A stretch of DNA of 30,847 bases. Origin: Syntrophaceae bacterium UBA2208 (lineage in GTDB: Bacteria > Desulfobacterota > BSN033 > UBA1163). The stretch is taken from assembly GCA_002327885.1 (NCBI GenBank), contig DCUS01000019.1:1-30847 (forward strand). The letters are read 5' to 3'. Positions 22,360 through 29,825 of this stretch are shown piece after piece. Within the stretch, counting starts at the first letter, position 1; each line of letters begins with the position of its first letter. A model generated the notes under the pieces. That model worked only from the letters and a program-made list of their open reading frames with translations, was not told the DNA's origin and made no database searches. The translations under genes were made by a program, and so were the position numbers.

Positions 22360-23535
22360 ATGAAAAAACTCCCTCTCCCGATTCTTTTCACCCTCTTCCT
22401 CATGATGCTGCCATCCATTTGCCTCAGCCAGCCCACCCTCAAAGTGGGAACGTTGATCCCCTACACCGGTCGATGGGGAGATTCAGGGAGAGAATGTGCC
22501 AGAGGAATGTTGGATGCAGCAAAATGGATCAATCAGCGTGAAGGAATCTCCGGGAAAAAATTAGAGATCATCCTGATTGACGATACCTCCCAGACCGCTG
22601 AGACCATAGCGGCCTATAGAAAATTGAATGAAGCAGATCGGATTCTGGTCCTTTACATCTACTCCATTGAGACAACCCATGCTCTGACTCCCCATTTCCA
22701 CCACGATCGGATTCCTACCTTTGTCAGTTCGTTGCCTTCTCAATTTGCCAACGCATCCAAATATCCCTATATTTTTTCAATCAATCCAACCCCTCTCGAT
22801 TTGGCAAAAATAGCAATGAATTTCATTTCGGACAAATCCGGAATCAAAGTGAGAAAACCAAAAGTCATCTTTATCGGATCTCCTGACTACTTCGGACGCC
22901 ATTTTTTAGATGAAACGAAAGAATATGCCAAAAAACTTGGAATCGACATCGGCCCGGACATCTGGATATCCGATTTATACTCCTCCGGAGATAAAGTGTC
23001 GAAACTCATCCCCCCTCTCCTCTCAACGATCGCCGCATATAACCCTGATTTTGCGTACTTGTGTCTAACCTCCAAGGAAGCCACTACTTTATTGCAGGAA
23101 GTCATGAAAACCGATATCAAGACCAAATGGATATGCCACATGAGGGCTTTTGATGAAAATCTGACGCCATTTAATGGAGTTTTTGGAGCTCAACCGATTT
23201 CTCCTTTCGGAGAAGATGTTCCAGGAATGGCCGGAATTATGGAAGCGCACCAGAAATGGCACCCTTATGATTCTCATACGCTTTCTTATGTCGAAGGGTG
23301 GGCGACGGCACAGGTGATCTCAAGGGCTTTGATAAAATCTCTTCCTGAACAAGGATTATCTCGCGAGAAAGTTAGGTTTGTGCTGGAAGGGTTTAAAGAT
23401 CTTGTAACAGGAGGTCTCACCCCTCCCCTTACCATTACTTCTAACGACCATCGCCCGAGTGTGGAATCCCGGATATTCATCATCAGAGAGGGAAAGCTTT
23501 CAAGACATACCGGGTTTATCTCCATCGGTAGATAG
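22360..23535 (+). CDS. Liv-type ABC transporter substrate-binding protein (first copy)
   Basis: The 391-aa periplasmic binding protein of the Peripla_BP_6/LivK type has a Sec signal peptide at about residues 1-23 (LPILFTLFLMMLPSICLS). The mature protein starts near TLKVGTLIPYTGRWGDSGRECARG. It lacks an obvious lipobox. Two lobes are seen: INQREGISGKKLEIILIDDTSQ in lobe 1, marked here from residue 57, and VIFIGSPDYFGRHFLDE in lobe 2. The ligand is unpredicted: the usual Liv family binds amino acids, but many homologues bind aromatic or aliphatic acids. AAGGG lies about 8 nt before the ATG. The product is distinct in sequence from the next gene's protein. Confidence 0.85.
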   Translation: MKKLPLPILFTLFLMMLPSICLSQPTLKVGTLIPYTGRWGDSGRECARGMLDAAKWINQREGISGKKLEIILIDDTSQTAETIAAYRKLNEADRILVLYIYSIETTHALTPHFHHDRIPTFVSSLPSQFANASKYPYIFSINPTPLDLAKIAMNFISDKSGIKVRKPKVIFIGSPDYFGRHFLDETKEYAKKLGIDIGPDIWISDLYSSGDKVSKLIPPLLSTIAAYNPDFAYLCLTSKEATTLLQEVMKTDIKTKWICHMRAFDENLTPFNGVFGAQPISPFGEDVPGMAGIMEAHQKWHPYDSHTLSYVEGWATAQVISRALIKSLPEQGLSREKVRFVLEGFKDLVTGGLTPPLTITSNDHRPSVESRIFIIREGKLSRHTGFISIGR

Positions 23536-23585
23536 GAAGAACCTCCCGCCACTCTCCTGAACAATTTAAGCAATACATTTATCTG

Positions 23586-23614
23586 TTGACAAAAATAATT
23601 GATGGGAGTAAAAG
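23586..23614 (+). promoter_or_regulatory. Possible promoter for the second binding-protein gene
   Basis: A perfect TTGACA (23586-23591) is followed by a 17-nt spacer and TAAAAG (23609-23614, four of six positions). It lies 44-72 nt ahead of the ATG, in the 122-nt gap between the two binding-protein genes. It could raise the second binding protein above the membrane subunits. Confidence 0.35.
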
Positions 23615-23657
23615 AAGACAAATCAAACCATCTTTAGAGGTGGAAGAGGAGGTAAAG

Positions 23658-24947
23658 ATGAAGGTGAAAAATATTTTTTTATTGGCGGGTGTCCTTTTTT
23701 TGACCGTTGGCTTATTAAGTCTTCCATTTCTTACACCTGAAGCCATAGCCCAAGGGAAACCAATTATCATTGGAGCGCCCCTTGCTACTGCATTTCTTTA
23801 TGGCTGGGATGCGGAAAGGGCCATCAAGTTGGCTGTGGAGGAAATTAATGCGGCAGGAGGCGTTAAAGTAGGCAATGAAAAGAGACCTTTTAAAGTGGAG
23901 GTCATGGATACCCGGGACCTCGAACCCGGAGTTCCAACAAGCGATGCTTTGTTGGTGGTAGAAAAACTCATCCTGGAGAAAAATGCTGATTTTATCGTGG
24001 GTGGACCTGTTCGTTCCGAAGCAGCTCTCGCAGCAATGGATTTACTCTCCAAATATAAGAAAGTCTCCATCCTCACCACAGGGGTTTTAACCCCTGCGTA
24101 TCATAAACGGATAGAATCCGATTATGAGAAATTTAAATATTGTTTTCGGATCTCCGGAGAAGTGACCTGGATGGTGGTAGGAGAATTCATCCCCTGTCTT
24201 ATGGAAATTAAGGCAAAGCATAACCTCAACAGACTCTTCATTATGATCCAGGATGTAGCCCATGCGCGTGCGGGCGGTGATCTCGTGGCAAAATTGGCCG
24301 CAGAGAAGGGTTGGGAGGTTCTAGGGAAAGAGATCTACCCGACCGGAACCACCGATTATTCCGTGGGGCTTATGAAAGCTAAAAAAGAAAATGCCCAAGT
24401 GATCCTTATCTGGATGGATATGCCTGAAACTTCCATCCTCCTGAAACAATGGTATGACATGAAAATCCCCGCTCTTCCCTATGGAACAATCATTTCTGCG
24501 GCTGAGGAGCCCGGATTCTGGAAGGCGACAGAAGGAAAAGGCGAATACGCCATGGCCAGTGTCGTGAATGCAGGGAATGCGCCATCGAAAGCTACCCCAT
24601 GGACGATGAAGTTCGTTGAAGCTTACACGAAGAGATGGAAGGTAGAACCCGAAGGCTATGGGACTTCATCGAGCTATATGGCGGTCTATACCCTGAAAGA
24701 TGCCATTGAACGTGCTGGCACTCTTGATTCAGCCACCGTGGTAGCAGCTCTTGAAAAAACAGATCTAATGGGAGTCTATGGCAGAATAAAATTTAATCCC
24801 AAGAATCACCAGGTCATTCCCAGTGTTGATCCGAATGAGGGAGCCGTTGGGACAATCTTCCAGTGGCAGGCAGGAAAGAGGATTGTGGTTTTCCCGCCCA
24901 AAATTGCGATGGGCGAGGTTAAACTCCCTCCCTGGATGAAGAAATAG
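23658..24947 (+). CDS. Liv-type ABC transporter substrate-binding protein (second copy)
   Basis: The 429-aa protein has a signal peptide (residues 1-31, VKNIFLLAGVLFLTVGLLSL, with cleavage expected after PEAIA). The Peripla_BP_6 fold follows: IIIGAPLATAFLYGWDAERA, AVEEINAAGGVKVG and EVMDTRDLEPGVPTSDA. FIVGGPVRSEAALAAMDLL and YPTGTTDYSVGLMKAKKENAQV are in the second half. The start at 23658 is decided by GAGGAGGT 4 nt upstream; an upstream ATG/TTG-type start at 23586 would overlap a promoter-like site. It is followed 46 nt later by livH. This copy is the better candidate for the partner of LivHMG, because it lies next to the permeases. Confidence 0.88.
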   Translation: MKVKNIFLLAGVLFLTVGLLSLPFLTPEAIAQGKPIIIGAPLATAFLYGWDAERAIKLAVEEINAAGGVKVGNEKRPFKVEVMDTRDLEPGVPTSDALLVVEKLILEKNADFIVGGPVRSEAALAAMDLLSKYKKVSILTTGVLTPAYHKRIESDYEKFKYCFRISGEVTWMVVGEFIPCLMEIKAKHNLNRLFIMIQDVAHARAGGDLVAKLAAEKGWEVLGKEIYPTGTTDYSVGLMKAKKENAQVILIWMDMPETSILLKQWYDMKIPALPYGTIISAAEEPGFWKATEGKGEYAMASVVNAGNAPSKATPWTMKFVEAYTKRWKVEPEGYGTSSSYMAVYTLKDAIERAGTLDSATVVAALEKTDLMGVYGRIKFNPKNHQVIPSVDPNEGAVGTIFQWQAGKRIVVFPPKIAMGEVKLPPWMKK

Positions 24948-24993
24948 AGAAAATCAATTACCAATTCTCAATAGTGCCCATTGATTATTCATT
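24948..24993. repeat. Short word spacer (CAATT/CAATA/TTGATTATT words)
   Basis: The 46-nt gap before livH holds ATCAATT, CCAATT, TCAATA and TTGATTATTCATTA words. ATCAAT/ATTGAT are complementary across it. It resembles the next spacer at 25861-25925. Confidence 0.4.
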
Positions 24994-25860
24994 ATGGTTA
25001 TACTTATCTACGGGATCATCAATAGTTTTTCACTCGCTTTAATGGCGATCGGCTTTACCTTAGTTTACGGAATTTGTCGACTCCCCAACTTTGCCCATGG
25101 GGCGTTATATGTCATCACAGGATTTCTTGTCTGGAGTTTAATAAACCTCCTCAAATTAAACTATGCCCTTTCTATTTTCTTAGCACTCGTTATTATGGGG
25201 CTGGTTGGAGCCGCAATTTATCGATTCGTTCTCATTCGAGTGAGAGGGATGGCCACCTCTGAAATCATCGCAACTTATGCCCTGGGATTGGCTATTCTCG
25301 AGTTTTTGCGTTGGGGAGGGTTCAAAGGGATGACCTATACTCTTCCGGTTTTCATTGAAGGCAGTGTGAATATAGGAGGGATTCCTGTCGACTTTCAACG
25401 GATTATCGTTATAGGCATAGGAATCATTGTGGTCTCCTTTATGTGGCTCTTTACCCACTTCAACAAGACCGGCTTAGCACTGAGAGGGATGGCCCAGGAC
25501 GAGCATGCGGCGATGATGTTAGGAATAGATTCCGACTGGATGGCTGTTATTGCCATGGCTATGGGATCTATTTTAGCCGGACTTTCTGCGATTGCCTTAC
25601 TTCCTTTGGGCAACATTGTTGTGGAGGCAGGTTACAATGTATTAATTCTCTCGATCGCTGTATGCATTGTCGGAGGTTTGGGCAGCTGGGTGGGAGCAAT
25701 CCTGGCTGCTTTTATGATTGGATTCCTTCAAATTATTACTGTTACCTACATCCAATCCCATTTCCAGATGGTCGTGGCGCTCCTGGTTATTATCATAACT
25801 TTGATATTGAGACCTTCGGGACTCTTTGGAAGGCAGAAGGAGCTGGAGGAAAGAGTTTAA
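24994..25860 (+). CDS. livH: Branched-chain amino acid-type ABC transporter permease LivH
   Basis: The 288-aa polytopic protein belongs to the BPD_transp_2 family. It begins VILIYGIINSFSLALMAIGFTLVYG with the LivH-typical LPNFAHGALYVITGF next. It contains about eight hydrophobic segments and the cytoplasmic coupling loop TGLALRGMAQDEHAAMMLGID near residue 160. The end, SGLFGRQKELEERV, is standard for LivH. It forms the inner-membrane pore with LivM. SD is not visible before the ATG, and a word spacer precedes it. Substrate is undefined. Confidence 0.92.
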   Translation: MVILIYGIINSFSLALMAIGFTLVYGICRLPNFAHGALYVITGFLVWSLINLLKLNYALSIFLALVIMGLVGAAIYRFVLIRVRGMATSEIIATYALGLAILEFLRWGGFKGMTYTLPVFIEGSVNIGGIPVDFQRIIVIGIGIIVVSFMWLFTHFNKTGLALRGMAQDEHAAMMLGIDSDWMAVIAMAMGSILAGLSAIALLPLGNIVVEAGYNVLILSIAVCIVGGLGSWVGAILAAFMIGFLQIITVTYIQSHFQMVVALLVIIITLILRPSGLFGRQKELEERV

Positions 25861-25925
25861 AAAATCAATAATCAATGACCATTGACCATTGCAAATTGAT
25901 CATTGAAAATCGTCTTTGAGCGTTC
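25861..25925. repeat. Word spacer (AATCAATG/CATTGACC words)
   Basis: The gap between livH and livM consists of AATCAATAATCAATG, ACCATTG (twice) and AATTGATCATTG words. CAATG and CATTG alternate, so several small hairpins are possible. No ORF was seen. Confidence 0.55.
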
Positions 25926-26951
25926 ATGAGTAAAGAGATAGGAACAATTGAGAGAAGAAGAGAGCGATTAGATCGGGGCATTAAGGTTCGGACCGAAGGG
26001 ATTTATGCAGTCTCTTCATGGCAAGAGATAGCCTACCTCGTTCTTCCGAGACTGATTTTAATCATAGGTCTTCTTCTCCTTCCTCTTCTTATTCCATCGC
26101 TCTATTGGAAACGGGTTGTATCCATTGCGGCGATATATGCCCTGCTCGCTCTCGGGTTTGATTTCTTAGCCCATTTTGTAGGGTTGGTCTCCCTGGGAGG
26201 TGCTTTTTTTGTCGGAGTGGGCGGATACACGGCAGCCCTCCTCAATAAATCCTTGGGTCTCTCACCTGTGTTGACCATCCCTATGGCCACCATTGGCGGA
26301 GCTATTATTTGCACCCTTCTCCTTCTCCCCGCCCTTCCTCTAAGAGGAGTTTATTTTGCGATTGTGACCCTGATGTACCCCTTAGCCCTAATGAGGATCA
26401 TCGAAGCATTAAATATTTTCGGTGGAACGGATGGTATCCTTGGGGTGGCCGGTTTTCCAAATAGATGGGTTGAGCAATATGTCATCATCTTAATCGTGAT
26501 CTTCGCGCTATTTGGTTTAAGGAGGTTGGTGAATGAGGATATAGGACTCGTCTTTCGTGGAGTCAAGGATAATGATCAGTCTGTCAGAGCCTCCGGATTA
26601 AGCATCACTCTTTACAAAGCGATTGCTGTTTTCATTGCTTCTGGACTTGGCTCTCTCGGAGGTGCCTATCTTGCCCATATCTACATGTGGTCAGGAATTT
26701 CACAATTCGCTCTCGATTTTTCTGTCATTCCCATTGCGGCGACAGTGATCGGGGGGGGAGGTACTCTGGTGGGTCCCTTATTGGGTTGCTTCTTTCTGGT
26801 CCCCATCTCAGAATGGTTACGAACCTTTGGAACTTTGAGAATTGTCTTCTATTCCGTAATCCTGATGGCCTTCATCATGTTCCGGAGCGAAGGTGTCATG
26901 GTCTATGCCCAACGGAAATACCATCAGTTCCAGCGGTGGGTAAAGGTATGA
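25926..26951 (+). CDS. livM: Branched-chain amino acid-type ABC transporter permease LivM
   Basis: The 341-aa protein has a charged N-terminal segment of about 30 residues (RRRERLDRG) before the first membrane helix near residue 37. ALLALGFDFLAHFVGLVSLGGAFFVGVGGY, starting near residue 72, is the LivM signature, and FRGVKDNDQSVRASGLS near 208 is the EAA-like coupling loop. LPIAATVIGGGGTLVGPLLG-type residues follow near 270. It makes the heterodimeric channel with LivH. The stop overlaps the livG start by 4 nt (ATGA), so the two are translationally coupled. Confidence 0.92.
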   Translation: MSKEIGTIERRRERLDRGIKVRTEGIYAVSSWQEIAYLVLPRLILIIGLLLLPLLIPSLYWKRVVSIAAIYALLALGFDFLAHFVGLVSLGGAFFVGVGGYTAALLNKSLGLSPVLTIPMATIGGAIICTLLLLPALPLRGVYFAIVTLMYPLALMRIIEALNIFGGTDGILGVAGFPNRWVEQYVIILIVIFALFGLRRLVNEDIGLVFRGVKDNDQSVRASGLSITLYKAIAVFIASGLGSLGGAYLAHIYMWSGISQFALDFSVIPIAATVIGGGGTLVGPLLGCFFLVPISEWLRTFGTLRIVFYSVILMAFIMFRSEGVMVYAQRKYHQFQRWVKV

Positions 26952-27736
26952 GTGAAGAGAACATTCTCGAAGTGACAAACGTCTGCAAAGCTTTCGGTGG
27001 TGTACAGGCATTGTTGAATGTCAGCTTTAATGTTCAGCAGGGCGAGGTCTTCGGCATCATTGGTCCGAATGGATCAGGGAAAACAACACTCATCAATTGC
27101 ATCACCGGTTTCATCAAGATGAATTCGGGAAAGGTCCTTTATAAAGGCAAGGACATCAGTTACAAGGCACCGAATCAGATTGCCAATCTCGGACTCACAA
27201 GAACCTTTCAGATCATGAGGCCTTACTACAGCCTTCCTGCTTACAAAAATCTTATAATTCCCCTCTTCTCCCCAAGAGCAAGACGGAAAGGGGGATGGCG
27301 AGGGGGAGGTAAACTCGGGGATCGGGGGACGGTCAGCATCGATATCTTAGAAGAGATTGGCTTCGAGAGAGATTCCTTTGTACCTTATAAATTAGCATCC
27401 AGCCTTCCAACAGGATATCTGAAACGTCTCGAGCTTGCCAGATGTCTTGCCTTGAGACCTGATCTCATCCTCTGTGACGAAGTTTTCTCAGGCCTCAGCA
27501 TGAGCGAAATCGCCAGTATGGTTCCGTTAATCGAAAAACTACAGATGGATGGGATCACCCTGGTGATGATTGAGCACCGATTAAGGGAACTTTTCCGGGT
27601 CGCCAGTCGGGTGATGGTCTTAAACTTTGGAGAAAAATTGAGGGAGGGTATTCCTGAAGAAGTCATGCAGGATGAGAAGGTAAAAGAAGCTTACTTGGGA
27701 ACGGAGAAGCTACTCGATTATACGTTTGAAGCCTAA
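26948..27736 (+). CDS. livG: Liv-type ABC transporter ATP-binding protein LivG
   Basis: The 262-aa ATPase has Walker A GPNGSGKTT (39-47), the Q-loop in LTRTFQ (83-88), Walker B LILCDEV with Asp177/Glu178, and the H-loop His210 in IEHRL. The signature region reads LPTGYLKRLELAR (153-165), whereas LivG proteins usually read LPYGQQRRLE, so the glutamine positions are Tyr and Leu. A basic, Gly-rich insert (ARRKGGWRGGGKLGDRG) lies near 111-127. It starts at 26948, in an ATGA overlap with livM; longer upstream readings lie inside livM and are not real. A LivF partner is absent from the window, so LivG may act as a homodimer or use a LivF encoded elsewhere. Confidence 0.9.
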   Translation: MSEENILEVTNVCKAFGGVQALLNVSFNVQQGEVFGIIGPNGSGKTTLINCITGFIKMNSGKVLYKGKDISYKAPNQIANLGLTRTFQIMRPYYSLPAYKNLIIPLFSPRARRKGGWRGGGKLGDRGTVSIDILEEIGFERDSFVPYKLASSLPTGYLKRLELARCLALRPDLILCDEVFSGLSMSEIASMVPLIEKLQMDGITLVMIEHRLRELFRVASRVMVLNFGEKLREGIPEEVMQDEKVKEAYLGTEKLLDYTFEA

Positions 27737-27822
27737 CAAAAGATCAATGTAAAATTAGCAATTAGCAATAACCATTTAGCAATAATAAAAAAATTAAAAA
27801 TCCATTATTAATTTTGCACTGC
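27737..27822. repeat. Word spacer (TTAGCAAT/AATTTTGCA words)
   Basis: The gap after livG starts with AAAATTAGCAATTAGCAATAA and CATTTAGCAATAAT words, named here in part, then ATTAATTTTGCA. The same TAATTTTGCA word resumes at 27966 after the element at 27823-27967. The element therefore appears to interrupt one continuous spacer. Confidence 0.55.
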
Positions 27823-27967
27823 TATAGTGAACACCATAAATAAGTCGAGATGCCCACGGAGTCATTGCGAACGAAGTGAAGCAATCTGATGGGATTGCCA
27901 CGTCGGTGCGCTCATTGCCTGCCTACCGCAGGCAGGCAATGACAACTTTCTTTTGACGTTCACTATA
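27823..27967. mobile_element. 145-bp nested palindromic element (REP/MITE-like)
   Basis: The outer ends TATAGTGAAC (27823-27832) and GTTCACTATA (27958-27967) are perfect 10-bp inverted repeats. Inside lies a second unit with ends GTCATTGC (27861-27868) and GCAATGAC (27936-27943), which contains GAACGAAGTGAAGCAATC. It ends in a strong hairpin ATTGCCTGCCT-ACCGC-AGGCAGGCAAT (27914-27940). The direct repeat TAATTTTGCA occurs at 27809-27818 and 27966-27975, a possible target duplication. The inner unit resembles the 'TCATTGCGA...GCAATGA' intergenic repeats known from many proteobacterial genomes. No ORF was seen. Confidence 0.65.
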
Positions 27968-27992
27968 ATTTTGCAATTTGCAATCGGGTTTA

Positions 27993-29636
27993 ATGAGGAT
28001 GAAGGCCGAATTAACATTTACTCAATTCGAAAAAATGGCTGAAAAATATCCGGATAAGCCTGCCATCATTTATCTGGGTGAGAAGTTTACTTATACCCGA
28101 TTGCGAAATCTCATTGACCGTTTTGCCACGGCTCTGCATCGCTTGGGAGTAAGAAAAGGCGATAAAGTCATGCTCTATATCACAAACTCCGCCCAATGGG
28201 TTATCGCCTTCTTCGGGATCCAAAAGATCGGAGCGGTCGTGGTGCCGGTGGCTCCCATCTACACTTCTTTCGAGATCGAATATATGGTCAAGGATTCCGG
28301 CGCGGAGACGATTATCTGCCTGGATACTAACTTTGGCTATGTCCAGGATGTTTTTTCCAAGACATGCTTGAAAAGGGCTATTGTTACCAATCTGGTCGAT
28401 CTCCTTCCTTTCTGGAAACGCACCGTCGGCTTTCTTTTCGACAAGATTCCAAATGGCATTGTCAAAAAGGGGGAGAACGTCTATTTTTTCAAGGATCTCA
28501 TCAAACAAACGCCTGAAAAATTGGATGTAGACATCGATCCCTGGAAAGATCTCTCTTATATCCTCTATACAGGGGGGACGACAGGGTTTCCTAAGGGAGT
28601 TCCAGGCAATCATATGGGAATGACCTCCTATGTTAGGGATGTGATGGAAGATGTGGCTGGAAATTATATCGAAGAGGGAAAAGATATTTATATTGCGATC
28701 AATCCTCTTTTCCACATCATGGCCCTTGGGTTATTCGTCGCGATTGGCTTAAATTATGGCAATACGACGGTGATCATGCCTGCTCCACAAGTTGATTCCA
28801 TTTTACGAGCCATCGAAAAATATCGGGTGAGATGGATGCTTGGAGTCCCGGCTCTCTATCGTATGTTCCTCGAAAATGACCGGTTGGACCAATATAATAT
28901 GAGCTCTCTTAAATACTGCTACTGCGGAGGGGATGTGCTTCCTATCGAGGTCTTTAAGCGGTGGAAAGAGCTGTTTGGACTGTCCATCTACCAAGTCTAT
29001 GGTTCCACAGAAGCAGGTCATGTGACCTACTCCCGGTTAAACAAAGAACCTGAGCTAATGTCGATCGGCCTGCCATTAAAGACCAGGGAATGCAAAGTGG
29101 TCGATCCGGATACATTGGAATCCGTGCCATTGGGTGAGACGGGAGAACTTGTGGTCACATCGGATTATACGGTAAAGCATTATTGGAATAAGCCCGAGGA
29201 AACGAGCCGATCCTATGTCGATATCGATGGCAAGATTTACTATCGAATGGGCGATTATGTCCGGCAGGATGAAAAAGGAGATATTTACTATGTCGAAAGG
29301 TCGGCGGATGTGATCAAACACAAAGCTTATAGGGTCTCTGCTTCAGAGATTGAAGCCGTGTTGCAAGACCACCCGACGGTTATTGGAGCGTGTGTGATCG
29401 GGGTCGCTGATCCAAAAGTCGGCGAACGCATCAAAGCCATCGTTGTCCTGAAGGAAGATGCGAGAGGGGTGGATGCTTCTGAACTGACCCGCTGGTGCCG
29501 GGAGAGACTGGCCCCCTATAAAATTCCACAATATATTGAATTCAGAGATATGCTTCCCAAATCGAAGGTTGGGAAACTCCTCAGACGTGAAATCCGAGAT
29601 GAGGAGAGAAGAAAAACAACAAAAGAGAAAAAGTAA
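27993..29636 (+). CDS. AMP-forming acyl-CoA synthetase/ligase (first of a tandem pair)
   Basis: The 547-aa ANL enzyme has the phosphate loop YTGGTTGFPKG at 192-202, YQVYGSTEAGHVTY near 335, YRMGDYVRQDEKGDIYYVER near 417, DVIKHKAYRVSASEIE near 440, and LPKSKVGKLLRREI with the C-terminal catalytic lysine near 530. It activates a carboxylic acid to acyl-CoA via an acyl-adenylate; chain length and type are not readable from sequence. The start is either ATG 27993 or ATG 27999 (SD weak); a TTG at 27978 lies in the word spacer. It follows the Liv transporter, which suggests that the imported acid is its substrate. It is paralogous to the next gene. Confidence 0.88.
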   Translation: MRMKAELTFTQFEKMAEKYPDKPAIIYLGEKFTYTRLRNLIDRFATALHRLGVRKGDKVMLYITNSAQWVIAFFGIQKIGAVVVPVAPIYTSFEIEYMVKDSGAETIICLDTNFGYVQDVFSKTCLKRAIVTNLVDLLPFWKRTVGFLFDKIPNGIVKKGENVYFFKDLIKQTPEKLDVDIDPWKDLSYILYTGGTTGFPKGVPGNHMGMTSYVRDVMEDVAGNYIEEGKDIYIAINPLFHIMALGLFVAIGLNYGNTTVIMPAPQVDSILRAIEKYRVRWMLGVPALYRMFLENDRLDQYNMSSLKYCYCGGDVLPIEVFKRWKELFGLSIYQVYGSTEAGHVTYSRLNKEPELMSIGLPLKTRECKVVDPDTLESVPLGETGELVVTSDYTVKHYWNKPEETSRSYVDIDGKIYYRMGDYVRQDEKGDIYYVERSADVIKHKAYRVSASEIEAVLQDHPTVIGACVIGVADPKVGERIKAIVVLKEDARGVDASELTRWCRERLAPYKIPQYIEFRDMLPKSKVGKLLRREIRDEERRKTTKEKK

Positions 29637-29736
29637 ACCCCGTTAGAAGGGACGGGGCTTTGACCCCGCCCTCAACAAGGAGCTGATGTTTTCTATTTCC
29701 ATCCCCAGAATAAATGCTGGGCCTTTCTAACGGGGT
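29637..29736. mobile_element. 100-bp palindromic MITE-like element after the first ligase gene
   Basis: The ends ACCCCGTTAGAA (29637-29648) and TTCTAACGGGGT (29725-29736) are perfect 12-bp inverted repeats. Inside is a CGGGG-CTTTGA-CCCCG hairpin (29653-29668) and a CCCAG/CTGGG hairpin near 29705-29721. TAAA occurs on both sides (29634-29637 and 29736-29739), a possible 4-bp target duplication. The left copy includes the TAA stop codon of the ligase. The element could also act as a terminator. Confidence 0.6.
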
Positions 29737-29825
29737 AAATGATAGGTTAAGGCTACGGTTAAGAAGCCCTTAAACACTCGCCTCATTGCCCTAACCTCTC
29801 GACAGAATACTCCTTAAGAAAAAAA

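Noticed and set aside
26687..26947. N-terminal extension of LivG
   Set aside because: This stretch overlaps the livM coding region in another frame. The ATGA overlap start at 26948 gives a LivG of normal length.
28011..28715. 234-codon minus-strand ORF
   Set aside because: It lies wholly antisense to the first acyl-CoA ligase, which has all family motifs; the antisense product has no recognisable domain.
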